From Palsa-504 sp963767565 (GTDB taxonomy: Bacteria > Actinomycetota > Actinomycetes > Streptosporangiales > Streptosporangiaceae), in NCBI GenBank assembly GCA_963767565.1, contig CAVYEG010000001.1, positions 434,001 through 498,000 on the forward strand: a DNA stretch of 64,000 bases, written 5' to 3'. The translations under genes and the position numbers were made by a program. This document shows positions 31,599-39,960 of the stretch, piece by piece. Numbering within the stretch: position 1 is the stretch's first letter; each line of letters opens with the position of its first letter. The notes below the pieces were generated by a model that saw only the letters and a program-made list of their open reading frames with translations, had not been told where the DNA came from and made no database searches.

Positions 31599-33419
31599 GT
31601 GCTTGCCGCCATGCGCGCAGAGCTGCTGGTGCTGCGGAAATGGCCGGCGGCCTGGGGCCTGCTGCTGGTTCTTCCTGCGGTCACGCTGCTCAGCTATTAC
31701 GTGGTCCCGTTCGTGCAGTATGTCACCGAGACTCCGGCCCAGTACGCCACGCTCGGCACGCCGGCCCAGGATTTGCCGTCGATGCTGCCCAGCCAGTTCG
31801 TCATCATCGCGCTGACGCAGTTCGGCTCAGCCGGGGTCGTGATGTTCGCCGTGCTGGGGGCGGCGCTGGCGGGCGGTGACTGGGGACGCGGGACGATCGG
31901 GACCGCGCTGCTGACCGGCGCCGGCCGGGTCCGCGCCGGCGCCGGGCAGGCGCTCGCGCTGGCCGTGGCGCTGGCGGCCAGCGTGCTGGCCACGTTCGCG
32001 ACCTCGGCGGCGGCCAGCCTGCTGATCCGGGCGGTCGAAGCCAGGGCGGCCAATCCGGTCGACGCGGCGTTCCCCGCCGCCTGGGTGGTGGTGCGCGGGC
32101 TCGGCGTGGGCCTGCTGATCGCCGTGGCGTACGGGGCGCTGGGCCTGGCGCTGGGCACGGTGTGCCGCAGCGCGGCCGCCGGGATCGCCGCCGCGCTGGT
32201 GTGGACCGTGCTGATCGAGCCGACCGTGTTCAACCTGTGCTCACAGGCGCAAGGGGCGTGGACCTGGGTCGCCGGCTTCCTCCCGGCCACCAGCGCGGAA
32301 ACGGCCGCCAGCCTGTTCGGCTCACCGGGCGGCGGGGCGGGCTCGGCGATGTGGCTGTTCGTCCGGCCCGCGGTGGCGGGCTTGGCCCTGGCCGGCTACA
32401 CCGCGGCGTTCCTCGGCCTGGCCCTGATCCTGCTGCGCCGCCGGGACATCGCGACCCGGCCGGACCGCCGCCGTCGGATCCGGCCGCCCCGCCCGCCCCG
32501 CCCGGCGCCCGGTATAGCCCCGGCACCGGGCCCGCTCGGCGGGGTGCTGGCCTCGCTGCGCGCCGAGCTGATGGTCATGCGGCGCCGCCCGGCCGTGTGG
32601 GCGCTGGTCCTGGCCACCCCCGTCACCGTGCTGATCGGCGACTACCTCACCGGCTACGTGTACTACCGGACCGCCGCCACCGGCCTCACCCTGGGGGTGA
32701 GCGCCCCGCTGGTGCTGGCCGCCTTGCTGCCCGGCCAGTACCTGACCAGCGCCCTGTCCGGCTTCGGAAGCTACAGCCAGTACGGGCCGGCCGTCTTCTT
32801 CCTGCTCGGCGCGCTGATCGCCGGCACCGACTGGGGGCGGGGCACGGTCCGGACGTCCCTGCTGCAGGGCCCGGGCCGGCTCCAGACGCGGATCGGCCAG
32901 GACCTGGCCGTGCTGACCGCCGCCGTCCTCGGGGTGGCGCTGACGTTCGGTGTCGCGGCCGCGGCCAGCGCGGTCGCCGCGGGCCTGGACGGCTCGGCGC
33001 TCCCGCAGGCCAGCAGCTTCCCGGTGCCCGCGCACGTCGCGACGTCGGTGGCCGGGGGCGTCGTCATCGCGCTGGCCTGCACCGCTGTCGGCCTGGCGGC
33101 CGGCACCCTGCTGCGCAGCGCCACCAAGGCGGTCGCGGCCGTGCTGCTGTGGACCGTCATCGTGCAGCCGTACCTGGATCAGATCGGCCCCCAGCTGCGC
33201 GGCGTGCTGCTGAAGCTGTACGAGGTGCTGCCCGACGCGAGCATCAACACCCTGGTCAACCTGTACAACACCACGGCCGACTCGGGCTCGGGCACGCTGG
33301 TACAGGCGCCGAGCGGGGTGCAGCTGGCCCCGGCGCTCGCCTTCGCCGTGCTGGCCCTGTACCTCCTGGCCGCCCTGGCCGCCGCCGCCGTGGTCACCAG
33401 GCGGCGCAGCCTCATCTGA
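31599..33419 (+). CDS. Internally duplicated ABC-2 type permease
   Basis: A 606-residue membrane protein made of two homologous halves. Half one starts AAMRAELLVLRKWPAAWGLLL and half two (about residue 310) LASLRAELMVMRRRPAVWALVL; later GDWGRGTIGTALLTG matches GTDWGRGTVRTSLLQG, and VWTVLIEP matches LWTVIVQP. Each half has about six helices, so the chain can make the whole membrane part of an ABC-2 exporter. A Pro/Arg-rich cytoplasmic linker joins them. No ATPase gene is next to it, so it must use one from elsewhere. GTG start without a strong ribosome binding site. Substrate unknown. Confidence 0.82.
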   Translation: MLAAMRAELLVLRKWPAAWGLLLVLPAVTLLSYYVVPFVQYVTETPAQYATLGTPAQDLPSMLPSQFVIIALTQFGSAGVVMFAVLGAALAGGDWGRGTIGTALLTGAGRVRAGAGQALALAVALAASVLATFATSAAASLLIRAVEARAANPVDAAFPAAWVVVRGLGVGLLIAVAYGALGLALGTVCRSAAAGIAAALVWTVLIEPTVFNLCSQAQGAWTWVAGFLPATSAETAASLFGSPGGGAGSAMWLFVRPAVAGLALAGYTAAFLGLALILLRRRDIATRPDRRRRIRPPRPPRPAPGIAPAPGPLGGVLASLRAELMVMRRRPAVWALVLATPVTVLIGDYLTGYVYYRTAATGLTLGVSAPLVLAALLPGQYLTSALSGFGSYSQYGPAVFFLLGALIAGTDWGRGTVRTSLLQGPGRLQTRIGQDLAVLTAAVLGVALTFGVAAAASAVAAGLDGSALPQASSFPVPAHVATSVAGGVVIALACTAVGLAAGTLLRSATKAVAAVLLWTVIVQPYLDQIGPQLRGVLLKLYEVLPDASINTLVNLYNTTADSGSGTLVQAPSGVQLAPALAFAVLALYLLAALAAAAVVTRRRSLI

Positions 33420-33436
33420 TCCCGGCCCCGGACGCC

Positions 33437-34849
33437 TCAGCCCACGAGCGTCTTTACCGCGGCGGCCAGCTCGGACATGGCCTTCTTGGCGTCGGCGAAG
33501 TACATGCTGGTCTTCGGGTCGAAGTACAGCTCGTTCTCCATGCCCGCGTAGCCGGTGCCCATCGAGCGCTTGACCACGATGACCGACTTGGCCTGGTCCA
33601 CGTCCAGGATCGGCATGCCGGAGATGTCGTTGCCCGGCCGCCGGGCCGCCGGGTTGGTCACGTCGTTGGCCCCGATGACCAGGGCCACGTCCGCCCGGGA
33701 GAACTCGGGGTTGATCTCGTCCATCTCCTTCAGCTGCGGGTACGGCACGTTGGCCTCGGCCAGCAGCACGTTCATGTGACCCGGCATCCGGCCCGCCACC
33801 GGGTGGATGGCGTAGCTGACCTCGATGCCGCGCTCCTCCAGGATGCTGGCCAGCTCGGCCACGCCGTGCTGCGCCTGCGCCGCGGCCAGGCCGTAGCCCG
33901 GTACGATGATCACCTTGGACGCGTAGGCCAGCTGGATGGCCGCGTCGTCGGCCGCGATCGAGCGGACGTGGGCGTCGCCCGCCGGGCCGACCGCCACCGC
34001 GCTGTCCCCGGTGCCGAACCCGCCCACGATGATGTTGGCCAGCGACCGGTTCATCGCGTCGGCCATCAGCTTGGTCAAGATGCCACCGGACGCGCCGACC
34101 AGCGCGCCGGCCACGATCAGCGCCCAGTTGCCGATGACGAAGCCGGCCATGGCCACCGCGGTGCCGGTGAACGCGTTCAGCAGCGAGATCACCACCGGCA
34201 TGTCCGCGCCGCCGATCGGCAGCACCATCAGCACCCCGAACGCCAGCGCGGCCAGCACCACGATCAGCAGCGCCGGCAGGCTGGCCGTGCCGAACAAGAA
34301 CGCGGCCGTGCCCACCGCGACCACGGCCAGCGCCACGTTGAGCAGCCGGCTGCCCTTGAAGATGATCGGCTGGCCGCTGATGAAGCCCTGCAGCTTGCCG
34401 GCCGCGACGATCGACCCGGAGAACGTCACCGCGCCGATCAGCACGTCCAGGACGGTGAACACGGTGGTGGCGCCGAGCACGCCTCCGGCCCGGGACTCGG
34501 CGTCGAGGTAACCGTAGATGGCGACCAGCGCGGCGGCGCCGCCGCCGACCGAGTTGAACGCCGACACCAGCTGCGGCATGGCGGTCATCTGCACCGTCCG
34601 GGCCGCGTACAGGCCGACGGCCGAGCCGATCAGCACCCCGGCGATCAGCACGATCCAGCCCGTCGTGGTGACCGTGCCGTCGTGGATCATCAGGATCAGG
34701 GTGGCGGCGCCGGCGATGATCATGCCCGCCATCGAGGTCTGGTTGCCGCGCCGCGCGGTGGCCGGGCTGTTCATCAGGTGCAGGCCGATCACGAACAGCG
34801 CCGCGGCCAGCACGTAGACGAGCTGGATGTATCCGGTGAACCCGCTCAC
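33437..34849 (-). CDS. pntB: NAD(P) transhydrogenase subunit beta
   Basis: The 470-residue beta subunit of the proton-pumping transhydrogenase, which uses the proton gradient to make NADPH from NADH. About nine membrane helices fill the first 280 residues; the NADP(H)-binding domain follows, with VIIVPGYGLAAAQAQHGVAEL, HPVAGRMPGHMNVLLAEANVPY, VALVIGANDVTNPAA and VVVKRSMGTGYAG. The GTG start overlaps the pntAB stop by 4 bases (GTGA), giving coupled translation in the pntAA-pntAB-pntB operon. Confidence 0.96.
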   Translation of the reverse strand: MSGFTGYIQLVYVLAAALFVIGLHLMNSPATARRGNQTSMAGMIIAGAATLILMIHDGTVTTTGWIVLIAGVLIGSAVGLYAARTVQMTAMPQLVSAFNSVGGGAAALVAIYGYLDAESRAGGVLGATTVFTVLDVLIGAVTFSGSIVAAGKLQGFISGQPIIFKGSRLLNVALAVVAVGTAAFLFGTASLPALLIVVLAALAFGVLMVLPIGGADMPVVISLLNAFTGTAVAMAGFVIGNWALIVAGALVGASGGILTKLMADAMNRSLANIIVGGFGTGDSAVAVGPAGDAHVRSIAADDAAIQLAYASKVIIVPGYGLAAAQAQHGVAELASILEERGIEVSYAIHPVAGRMPGHMNVLLAEANVPYPQLKEMDEINPEFSRADVALVIGANDVTNPAARRPGNDISGMPILDVDQAKSVIVVKRSMGTGYAGMENELYFDPKTSMYFADAKKAMSELAAAVKTLVG

Positions 34850-35235
34850 TGCTCGGCCTTCCCGGCCTTGCTCAGCAGGCCCTTCAGGCCCTTGGCCCCG
34901 TTCAGCGCCCCCGTGTTCACCGACCCAGAGTCGGCCGGAGTAACCTCGGCCGGGGCCTTGCGGCGGAACATCTTCAGCATCCGCTCGGTCACCACGTACC
35001 CGCCGACCACGTTGGCGGAGGCGAAGACCGCGGCCACGAAGGCCAGGATGTAGCCGACCACGGTGTGCGAGGTCACCCCGATGAGCAGCGCGCCGGCCAG
35101 CACGATGCCGTGGATCGAGTTGGTCGCCGACATCAGCGGCGTGTGCAACGTGGCCGGGACCTTCCCTATGACCTCGATGCCGACCAGCAGCGCGAGGATG
35201 AAGATGGTCAGGTCAGTCAGTAGCGCCGTCGACAT
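34846..35235 (-). CDS. pntAB: NAD(P) transhydrogenase subunit alpha, membrane part
   Basis: The 129-residue membrane segment of a split alpha subunit. Three helices (TIFILALLVGIEVIGKVP; IHGIVLAGALLIG; VGYILAFVAAVFASANVVGGYV) match the C-terminal part of one-piece PntA proteins and form the proton channel with PntB. It overlaps pntAA by 23 bases and pntB by 4; GGGAGGCTCCG precedes its ATG. A split alpha subunit is common in actinobacteria and alphaproteobacteria. Confidence 0.94.
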   Translation of the reverse strand: MSTALLTDLTIFILALLVGIEVIGKVPATLHTPLMSATNSIHGIVLAGALLIGVTSHTVVGYILAFVAAVFASANVVGGYVVTERMLKMFRRKAPAEVTPADSGSVNTGALNGAKGLKGLLSKAGKAEQ

Positions 35236-36400
35236 CGGAGCCTCCCTGGATGTGCGGTTCGGCGGCCAGCAGGGCGGCCACGCCCTCGTTCACGACCCGG
35301 CCGCCGTGCGCGATGACCACCCCGGCCTGGACCTCGTCACCGGTGTCGACGGCCAGCGCGCCGTCCTTCGTCATGTACTCGAGCAGCGCGGAGATGTTCC
35401 GTGAGTAGGCGTTCGAGGCCGCGGTGGGCATGGTGGCGGGCAGGTTGTCCGCCCCGATGATGGTGACCCCGTTGCCGGTGACGATGATCTCGCCCGGCCG
35501 GGAGCCGGCCACGTTGCCGCCGAGCGTGCTGGCGCCCATGTCCACGATGACCGAGCCGGCCGACATGGCCTTGACCGCGTCCTCGGTGACCAGCAGCGGC
35601 GGCCGCCGCCCGGGCACCTGGGCCGTGGTAATGATCACGTCGTGCCTGCTGATGTGGCCGAGCAGCTCGTCCTGCTGGGCCTGGCGCTCCTCGGCGGTCA
35701 GCTCGCGCGCGTAGCCGCCCTCGCCGGCCGCCGAGACACCCGCGGTCAGCTCGATGAACGTGGCCCCGAGCGAGGTCACCTCGGTCTTGGACGCAGGCCG
35801 GACGTCGTAGCCGCTGACCACGGCGCCCAGCCGCCGGGCGGTGCCGATGGCCTGCAGGCCGGCCACGCCCGCGCCGAGTACCAGCACCCTGGCCGGCCGG
35901 GCTGTGCCCGCCGCGGTGATCAGCAGCGGGAAGAACCGGCCGAACTCGGACGCGGCCACCACCGCCGCCTTGTACCCGGCCACGTTGGCCTGCGAGCTGA
36001 GCGCGTCCATCGGCTGCGTCCTGGTCAGCGTGCGCGGCATCCGGTCCAGGCTGACCGCGGTCACTCCCCGGGCGGCCAGCGCGGCGGCCAGCTCCACGTC
36101 GGTGAGCGGGGCCAGCATGCCGAAGACCGCCTGGCCAGCCCGGAGCCGGCTCACCGTCAGGGCGGACGGCTTGGTCACGGTGAGGATCACGTCGGCCGCC
36201 TCGAGCAGTTCCTCGGCGTCCAGGATGATCGCGCCCGCGTCGGCGTAGGCGGCGTCGGACAGCCAGGCGCCCTCACCGGCGCCCCGCTCGACCAGCACCT
36301 CGATCCCGGCCGGACGCAGCTTGGCCACCGCGTCGGGCACCAGGGCCACCCGGCGCTCGCCGGGTGCGGTCTCCTTGACCACAGCTGCCTTCATGCCCAT
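35213..36400 (-). CDS. pntAA: NAD(P) transhydrogenase subunit alpha, NAD-binding part
   Basis: The 395-residue soluble NAD(H)-binding part. MKAAVVKETAPGERRVALVPDAV is the alanine dehydrogenase/transhydrogenase N-terminal pattern; the Rossmann motif is VLVLGAGVAGLQAIGTARRLGA; TTAQVPGRRPPLL and VDMGASTLGGN complete the domain. First gene of the pnt operon. Start is the ATG at 36400 or the one two codons later. An AT-rich region with a TAAGGT -10 box (reverse strand, 36446-36451) and two palindromes lies upstream, so expression is probably regulated. Confidence 0.95.
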   Translation of the reverse strand: MGMKAAVVKETAPGERRVALVPDAVAKLRPAGIEVLVERGAGEGAWLSDAAYADAGAIILDAEELLEAADVILTVTKPSALTVSRLRAGQAVFGMLAPLTDVELAAALAARGVTAVSLDRMPRTLTRTQPMDALSSQANVAGYKAAVVAASEFGRFFPLLITAAGTARPARVLVLGAGVAGLQAIGTARRLGAVVSGYDVRPASKTEVTSLGATFIELTAGVSAAGEGGYARELTAEERQAQQDELLGHISRHDVIITTAQVPGRRPPLLVTEDAVKAMSAGSVIVDMGASTLGGNVAGSRPGEIIVTGNGVTIIGADNLPATMPTAASNAYSRNISALLEYMTKDGALAVDTGDEVQAGVVIAHGGRVVNEGVAALLAAEPHIQGGSDVDGATD

Positions 36401-36445
36401 GACCTCATCTTCGTGTCCTGGTGGCGTCGTTGGGGTCCCAGTCTG

Positions 36446-36500
36446 ACCTTATCCATAATAGTTCCATTATTGCATATTCATCGAAGTACCAGTCTGGTAC
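36446..36500 (-). promoter_or_regulatory. Candidate pnt promoter with two palindromes
   Basis: On the minus strand the -10 candidate is TAAGGT (36446-36451). An imperfect dyad ATAATAGTTCCATTAT (36455-36470) lies right upstream, inside the expected spacer, and a perfect palindrome GTACCAG-T-CTGGTAC lies at 36486-36500. No good -35 box was found, which suits an activated or repressed promoter. The stretch is strikingly A/T-rich for this window. Confidence 0.5.
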
Positions 36501-36600
36501 CCCGGGTCCGCGCAGCGAGATCAGCCGTAATCACCCGCCATCGGCAGGTTACCGGCCCTGGGTTACGCCTCTGTACCCCACCGGTACCTGTCCCCGCCCG

Positions 36601-36732
36601 TTACCCCTCCGCGCGCAACAGCTTGCCGGCCGATCAAGACCGCTGCCACCCCTCCGCGCAGCAGCTTGCTGATCCGGTCTCCGGCCGCTACCCCTCCGCG
36701 CGCAGCAGCTTGCTGATCCGGTCTCCGGCCGC
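36601..36732. repeat. Repeated copies of the 3' end of the iclR-type gene
   Basis: The last 45 bases of the regulator gene (36688-36732) recur immediately downstream as a 43-base near-identical copy (36646-36688, lacking one GC), and a degraded third copy starts at 36601 (CCCCTCCGCGCGCAACAGCTTGC). Each full copy would encode the C-terminal GDRISKLLRAEG-like end. This is a tandem duplication of a gene end. Confidence 0.85.
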
Positions 36733-37404
36733 GACCACGGCGCCGGCGTGCAGCCGGCCCGGGGACCGGGTCAGCCGCTCGATCGGCCCGGACACCGAGA
36801 CCGCGGCCAGCACCCGGCCGCCGGGCCCGCGGACCGGGGCGGACACCGAGGCCACGCCCGGCTCGCGCTCGGCCGCGGTGGCGGCCCAGCCGCGCCGGCG
36901 GACCTGAGCCAGCGTGGTCGCGGTGAACTTCGCGCCGCGCAGCCCGCGGTGCATCCGGCTGCCTTCTTCCCAGGCCAGCAGCACCTGGGCGGCCGAGCCC
37001 GCGGTCATCGGCAGCGCCGCCCCGACCGGGACGGTATCCCGCAGCCCGCTGGTCCGCTCAGCCGCCGCCACGCAGATCCGCGTGTCGGCGTGCGGCCGGT
37101 ACAGCTGCGCGCTCTCCCCGGTGGCGTCCCGCAGCTGGGACAGCACGGGCTGGGCCACGGCCAGCAGCCGGTCCTCGCCGGCCGCGGCGGCCAGCTCGCC
37201 GATCCGCGGGCCGAGCACGAACCGGCCCTGCGCGTCGCGGGTCAGCAGCCGGTGCGTCTCCAGGGCCACCGCGATGCGGTGCGCGGTCGGCCGGGCCAGG
37301 CCCGTGGCCTTGACCAGCTGGGCCAGCGAAGCAGGGCCGCTCTCCAAGGCAGACAGCACGGAAACGGTCTTGTCGAGAACTCCGACTCCGCTAGAGTTGT
37401 TCAT
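36688..37404 (-). CDS. ndgR: IclR-family regulator, NdgR type
   Basis: A 238-residue IclR regulator. N-terminal winged helix: GVLDKTVSVLSALESGP and LARPTAHRIAVALETHRLLTRD; C-terminal effector domain from about residue 85 with PVGAALPMTAGSAAQVLLAW. In Streptomyces the IclR protein NdgR lies divergent from leuCD and controls leucine and methionine genes; the layout here is the same, so I infer the same role. ATG at 37404 (MNNSSGVGVLDK). A 17-bp palindrome lies between it and leuC. The 3' end is tandemly duplicated downstream. Confidence 0.88.
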   Translation of the reverse strand: MNNSSGVGVLDKTVSVLSALESGPASLAQLVKATGLARPTAHRIAVALETHRLLTRDAQGRFVLGPRIGELAAAAGEDRLLAVAQPVLSQLRDATGESAQLYRPHADTRICVAAAERTSGLRDTVPVGAALPMTAGSAAQVLLAWEEGSRMHRGLRGAKFTATTLAQVRRRGWAATAAEREPGVASVSAPVRGPGGRVLAAVSVSGPIERLTRSPGRLHAGAVVAAGDRISKLLRAEG

Positions 37405-37419
37405 GTTATGAATACTGCC

Positions 37420-37436
37420 GTCTCGAATTGCGAGAC
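37420..37436. promoter_or_regulatory. Palindrome in the ndgR-leuC intergenic region
   Basis: GTCTCG-AATTG-CGAGAC has perfect 6-bp arms and lies 50 bases before the leuC start and 16 before the ndgR start. It is the only clear dyad in this short divergent region, so it is the best candidate for the NdgR operator, acting on both genes. Confidence 0.55.
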
Positions 37437-37485
37437 GCAAATGACGAGATGGACCTGCGAGATGGAACTGAAGGGAGAGAGCGTG

Positions 37486-38919
37486 ATGGGCGGTACGCTC
37501 GCCGAGAAGATCTGGGACGCCCACATGGTGCGCAGCGCGGAGGGCGAGCCGGACCTGCTCTATATCGACCTCCACCTGGTCCACGAAGTGACCAGCCCGC
37601 AGGCCTTCGACGGGCTGCGGGCCGCGAACCGGAAGGTACGCCGCCCCGACCTGACCATCGCCACCGAGGACCATAACGTGCCGACCACCGGCATCACCGG
37701 TCCCGGCGCGCCTACCCCGCTGTACGGCTCGGCCAGCCCGTTCACCGACCCGGTCTCACGCACCCAGGTCGAGGCGCTGCGCAAGAACTGCGCCGAGTTC
37801 GGCATCAGGCTGCACCCTACGGGTGACGCCGGCCAGGGCATCGTGCACGTCATCGGCCCCCAGCTGGGCCTGACCCAGCCCGGCCTGACCATCGTCTGCG
37901 GCGACTCGCACACCTCGACCCACGGCGCGCTGGGCGCGCTGGCCTTCGGCATCGGGACCAGCGAGGTCGAGCACGTGCTGGCCACCCAGACGCTGCCGCA
38001 GCAGCGGCCCAAGACCATGGCCATCACCGTCGACGGCGCGCTGCCCGACGGGGTGACGCCCAAGGACCTGATCCTGGCCATCATCGCCAAGATCGGCACC
38101 GGCGGCGGCCAGGGCTACGTGGTCGAGTACCGCGGTCCGGCGGTCCGCGGGCTGTCCATGGAGGGCCGCCTGACCGTGTGCAACATGTCCATCGAGGCCG
38201 GCGCCCGGGCGGGCCTGGTCGCCCCGGACGACGTGACCTTCGCCTACCTGGAGGGCCGGCCGCACGCCCCGTCCGGCGCCGCCTTCCAGGCCGCGCTCGA
38301 CTACTGGCGCTCGCTGCCGGGCGATGCGGACGCGGTCTTCGACCGTGAGGTCCGGGTGGACGCCGGGACGCTGAGCCCGTACGTGACCTGGGGCACCAAC
38401 CCCGGTCAGGCGCTGCCGCTGGCCGCCTCGGTACCCCACCCGGACTCGATCGAGGACCCGGATAAGCGGGCCGCCGCCGAGCGCGCGCTGACCTACATGG
38501 ACCTCAAGCCCGGCACCGCGCTGCGCGACATCGCCGTGGACACGGTGTTCCTCGGCTCCTGCACCAACGGCCGGCTGGAAGACCTGCGCGCCGCCGCCTC
38601 GGTCCTGGCTGGGCGGCGCGTCGCGCCGTCCGTCCGGATGCTGGTCGTGCCCGGATCCATGCAGGTGCGGGCCCAGGCCGAGGCCGAGGGCCTGGACGCG
38701 GTGTTCACCGCGGCGGGCGCCGAGTGGCGGGCGGCGGGCTGCTCCATGTGCCTGGGCATGAACCCGGACAAGCTCGCCCCCGGCGAGCGCAGCGCGTCGA
38801 CCTCCAACCGTAACTTCGAGGGCCGCCAGGGCAAGGGCGGGCGTACCCACCTGGTCTCGCCCGCGGTGGCCGCCGCCACCGCCGTGACCGGCCACCTCAG
38901 CGCGCCCGCGGACCTGTAA
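37486..38919 (+). CDS. leuC: 3-isopropylmalate dehydratase large subunit
   Basis: The large subunit of isopropylmalate isomerase, which moves the hydroxyl group of isopropylmalate in leucine synthesis through a 4Fe-4S cluster. Seen: AEKIWDAHMV at the start, IVCGDSHTSTHGALGALAFGIGTSE, and the cluster Cys in GSCTNGRLEDLR and GCSMCLGMNPD. ATG 37486 is chosen over upstream codons because GGGAGAGAGCGTG precedes it and MGGTLAEKIWD matches the family start. 477 residues. It is followed 11 bases later by leuD and faces ndgR. Confidence 0.96.
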   Translation: MGGTLAEKIWDAHMVRSAEGEPDLLYIDLHLVHEVTSPQAFDGLRAANRKVRRPDLTIATEDHNVPTTGITGPGAPTPLYGSASPFTDPVSRTQVEALRKNCAEFGIRLHPTGDAGQGIVHVIGPQLGLTQPGLTIVCGDSHTSTHGALGALAFGIGTSEVEHVLATQTLPQQRPKTMAITVDGALPDGVTPKDLILAIIAKIGTGGGQGYVVEYRGPAVRGLSMEGRLTVCNMSIEAGARAGLVAPDDVTFAYLEGRPHAPSGAAFQAALDYWRSLPGDADAVFDREVRVDAGTLSPYVTWGTNPGQALPLAASVPHPDSIEDPDKRAAAERALTYMDLKPGTALRDIAVDTVFLGSCTNGRLEDLRAAASVLAGRRVAPSVRMLVVPGSMQVRAQAEAEGLDAVFTAAGAEWRAAGCSMCLGMNPDKLAPGERSASTSNRNFEGRQGKGGRTHLVSPAVAAATAVTGHLSAPADL

Positions 38920-38930
38920 GGAGACCGACC

Positions 38931-39524
38931 ATGGAACCGTTCACCACGCACACCGGCCGCGCCGTCCCGCTGCGGCGGACCAACGTGGACACCGACCAGA
39001 TCATCCCGGCCGAGTACCTTAAGCAGGTCAGCCGGGCCGGGTTCGGTAAGGGCCTGTTCGCGGCCTGGCGTGAGGACCCGTCGTTCGTGCTCAACCAGCC
39101 GCAGTACGACGGGGCCACGATCCTGGTCGCGGGCCTGGACTTCGGCACCGGCTCCTCCCGCGAGCACGCGGTCTGGGCGCTGACCGACTACGGTTTCCGG
39201 GCCGTGATCGCCCCCCGGTTCGGCGACATCTTCCGCAACAACGCCACCAAGGCCGGCCTGCTGCCGGTCATCCTGCCCGAGACCACCGTGACCGCGCTCC
39301 AGGATGCCATCGAAGCCGATCCGGGCACCGAGGTGACCGTGGATCTCGCCGCCCGCGCGGTGGTCGCCGACGCGGCCGGGATCAAGGCCTCCTTCGACCT
39401 CGACGACTACACCCGCTGGCGCCTGATGGAGGGCCTCGACGACATCGGCCTGACCCTCCGCCACGTCGACGAGATCACCGCCTTCGAACACTCCCGCCCC
39501 ACCTGGCTCCCCGTCACCGCCTGA
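38931..39524 (+). CDS. leuD: 3-isopropylmalate dehydratase small subunit
   Basis: The 197-residue small subunit that joins LeuC to form the active site. RRTNVDTDQIIPAEYLKQV and FGTGSSREHAVWALTDYGF are family signatures; the latter loop contacts the substrate. AAGGAGACCGACC precedes the ATG, 11 bases after leuC, so the two genes form an operon. Downstream lies a repeat-rich 436-base gap. Confidence 0.96.
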   Translation: MEPFTTHTGRAVPLRRTNVDTDQIIPAEYLKQVSRAGFGKGLFAAWREDPSFVLNQPQYDGATILVAGLDFGTGSSREHAVWALTDYGFRAVIAPRFGDIFRNNATKAGLLPVILPETTVTALQDAIEADPGTEVTVDLAARAVVADAAGIKASFDLDDYTRWRLMEGLDDIGLTLRHVDEITAFEHSRPTWLPVTA

Positions 39525-39549
39525 CCCGCCCAACCAGCCCGCCCAACGA

Positions 39550-39648
39550 CGTCGTTGTCACAACGACGCTGTTGGCCCGCGCCCGGCGGCCGCGCCAACC
39601 ACCCCGATGGACCATCGGTGTTGCCCTGACGACACCGATGGTCCATCG
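39550..39648. repeat. Nested inverted repeats downstream of leuD
   Basis: Two inverted repeats follow each other. The first is CGTCGTTGT-C-ACAACGACG (39550-39568) with perfect 9-bp arms. The second is a perfect 17-bp stem, CGATGGACCATCGGTGT (39605-39621) and its reverse complement (39632-39648), with a 10-base loop; the arm itself contains the palindrome GATGGACCATC. They could end leuCD transcription in both directions, though no T-run follows. Confidence 0.8.
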
Positions 39649-39679
39649 CTGTTGTGCGCCGGTCATACGCCCAGAGCGT

Positions 39680-39758
39680 CGGCTCACCTCCGGAGGCCCC
39701 GGGCTCACCTCCGGAGGCCCCGGGCTCACCTCCGGAGGCCCCGGGCTCACCTCCGGAG
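39680..39758. repeat. 21-bp tandem repeat, nearly four units
   Basis: GGGCTCACCTCCGGAGGCCCC occurs in nearly four consecutive units. Each has the palindromic core CCTCCGGAGG. The array lies between the leuD inverted repeats and the HU promoter. It can be read as GASGGEP units on the minus strand, but that frame has no gene-like context. Confidence 0.9.
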
Positions 39759-39860
39759 CGCGAATGCGCGGATAAGGGGCATGTGGCTACCTTGCGTATA
39801 GCGGCGGCGGGCGCAACGGCGCCATTCTGGCCGACACGAGGCCCAATCTGGCCGATGTTA

Positions 39861-39889
39861 TTGTGCAACGGCGCTGGATCGCCTACTTT
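39861..39889 (+). promoter_or_regulatory. Promoter of the HU gene
   Basis: TTGTGC (39861-39866), exactly 17 bases, then TACTTT (39884-39889). Expected start near 39896, giving a leader of about 65 bases to the HU start codon. Confidence 0.55.
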
Positions 39890-39960
39890 CGGGCAGGTCA
39901 GAGGTCGCGCGCCCTCGTAGCGGCGCCCACGCGACCTGTGGGGGAAGCGCAGGAGTGAAC

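Noticed and set aside
32162..35053. A very long open frame (over 900 codons) on the plus strand across the permease and the pnt genes
   Set aside because: It is a shadow of the real genes in other frames: low-complexity Arg/Pro/Gly/His-rich translation, no domain, and it covers the well-matched PntB on the opposite strand.
39407..39868. Minus-strand frame containing GASGGEP repeats
   Set aside because: It is produced by the 21-bp repeat array and the leuD antisense strand; no ribosome binding site or family.
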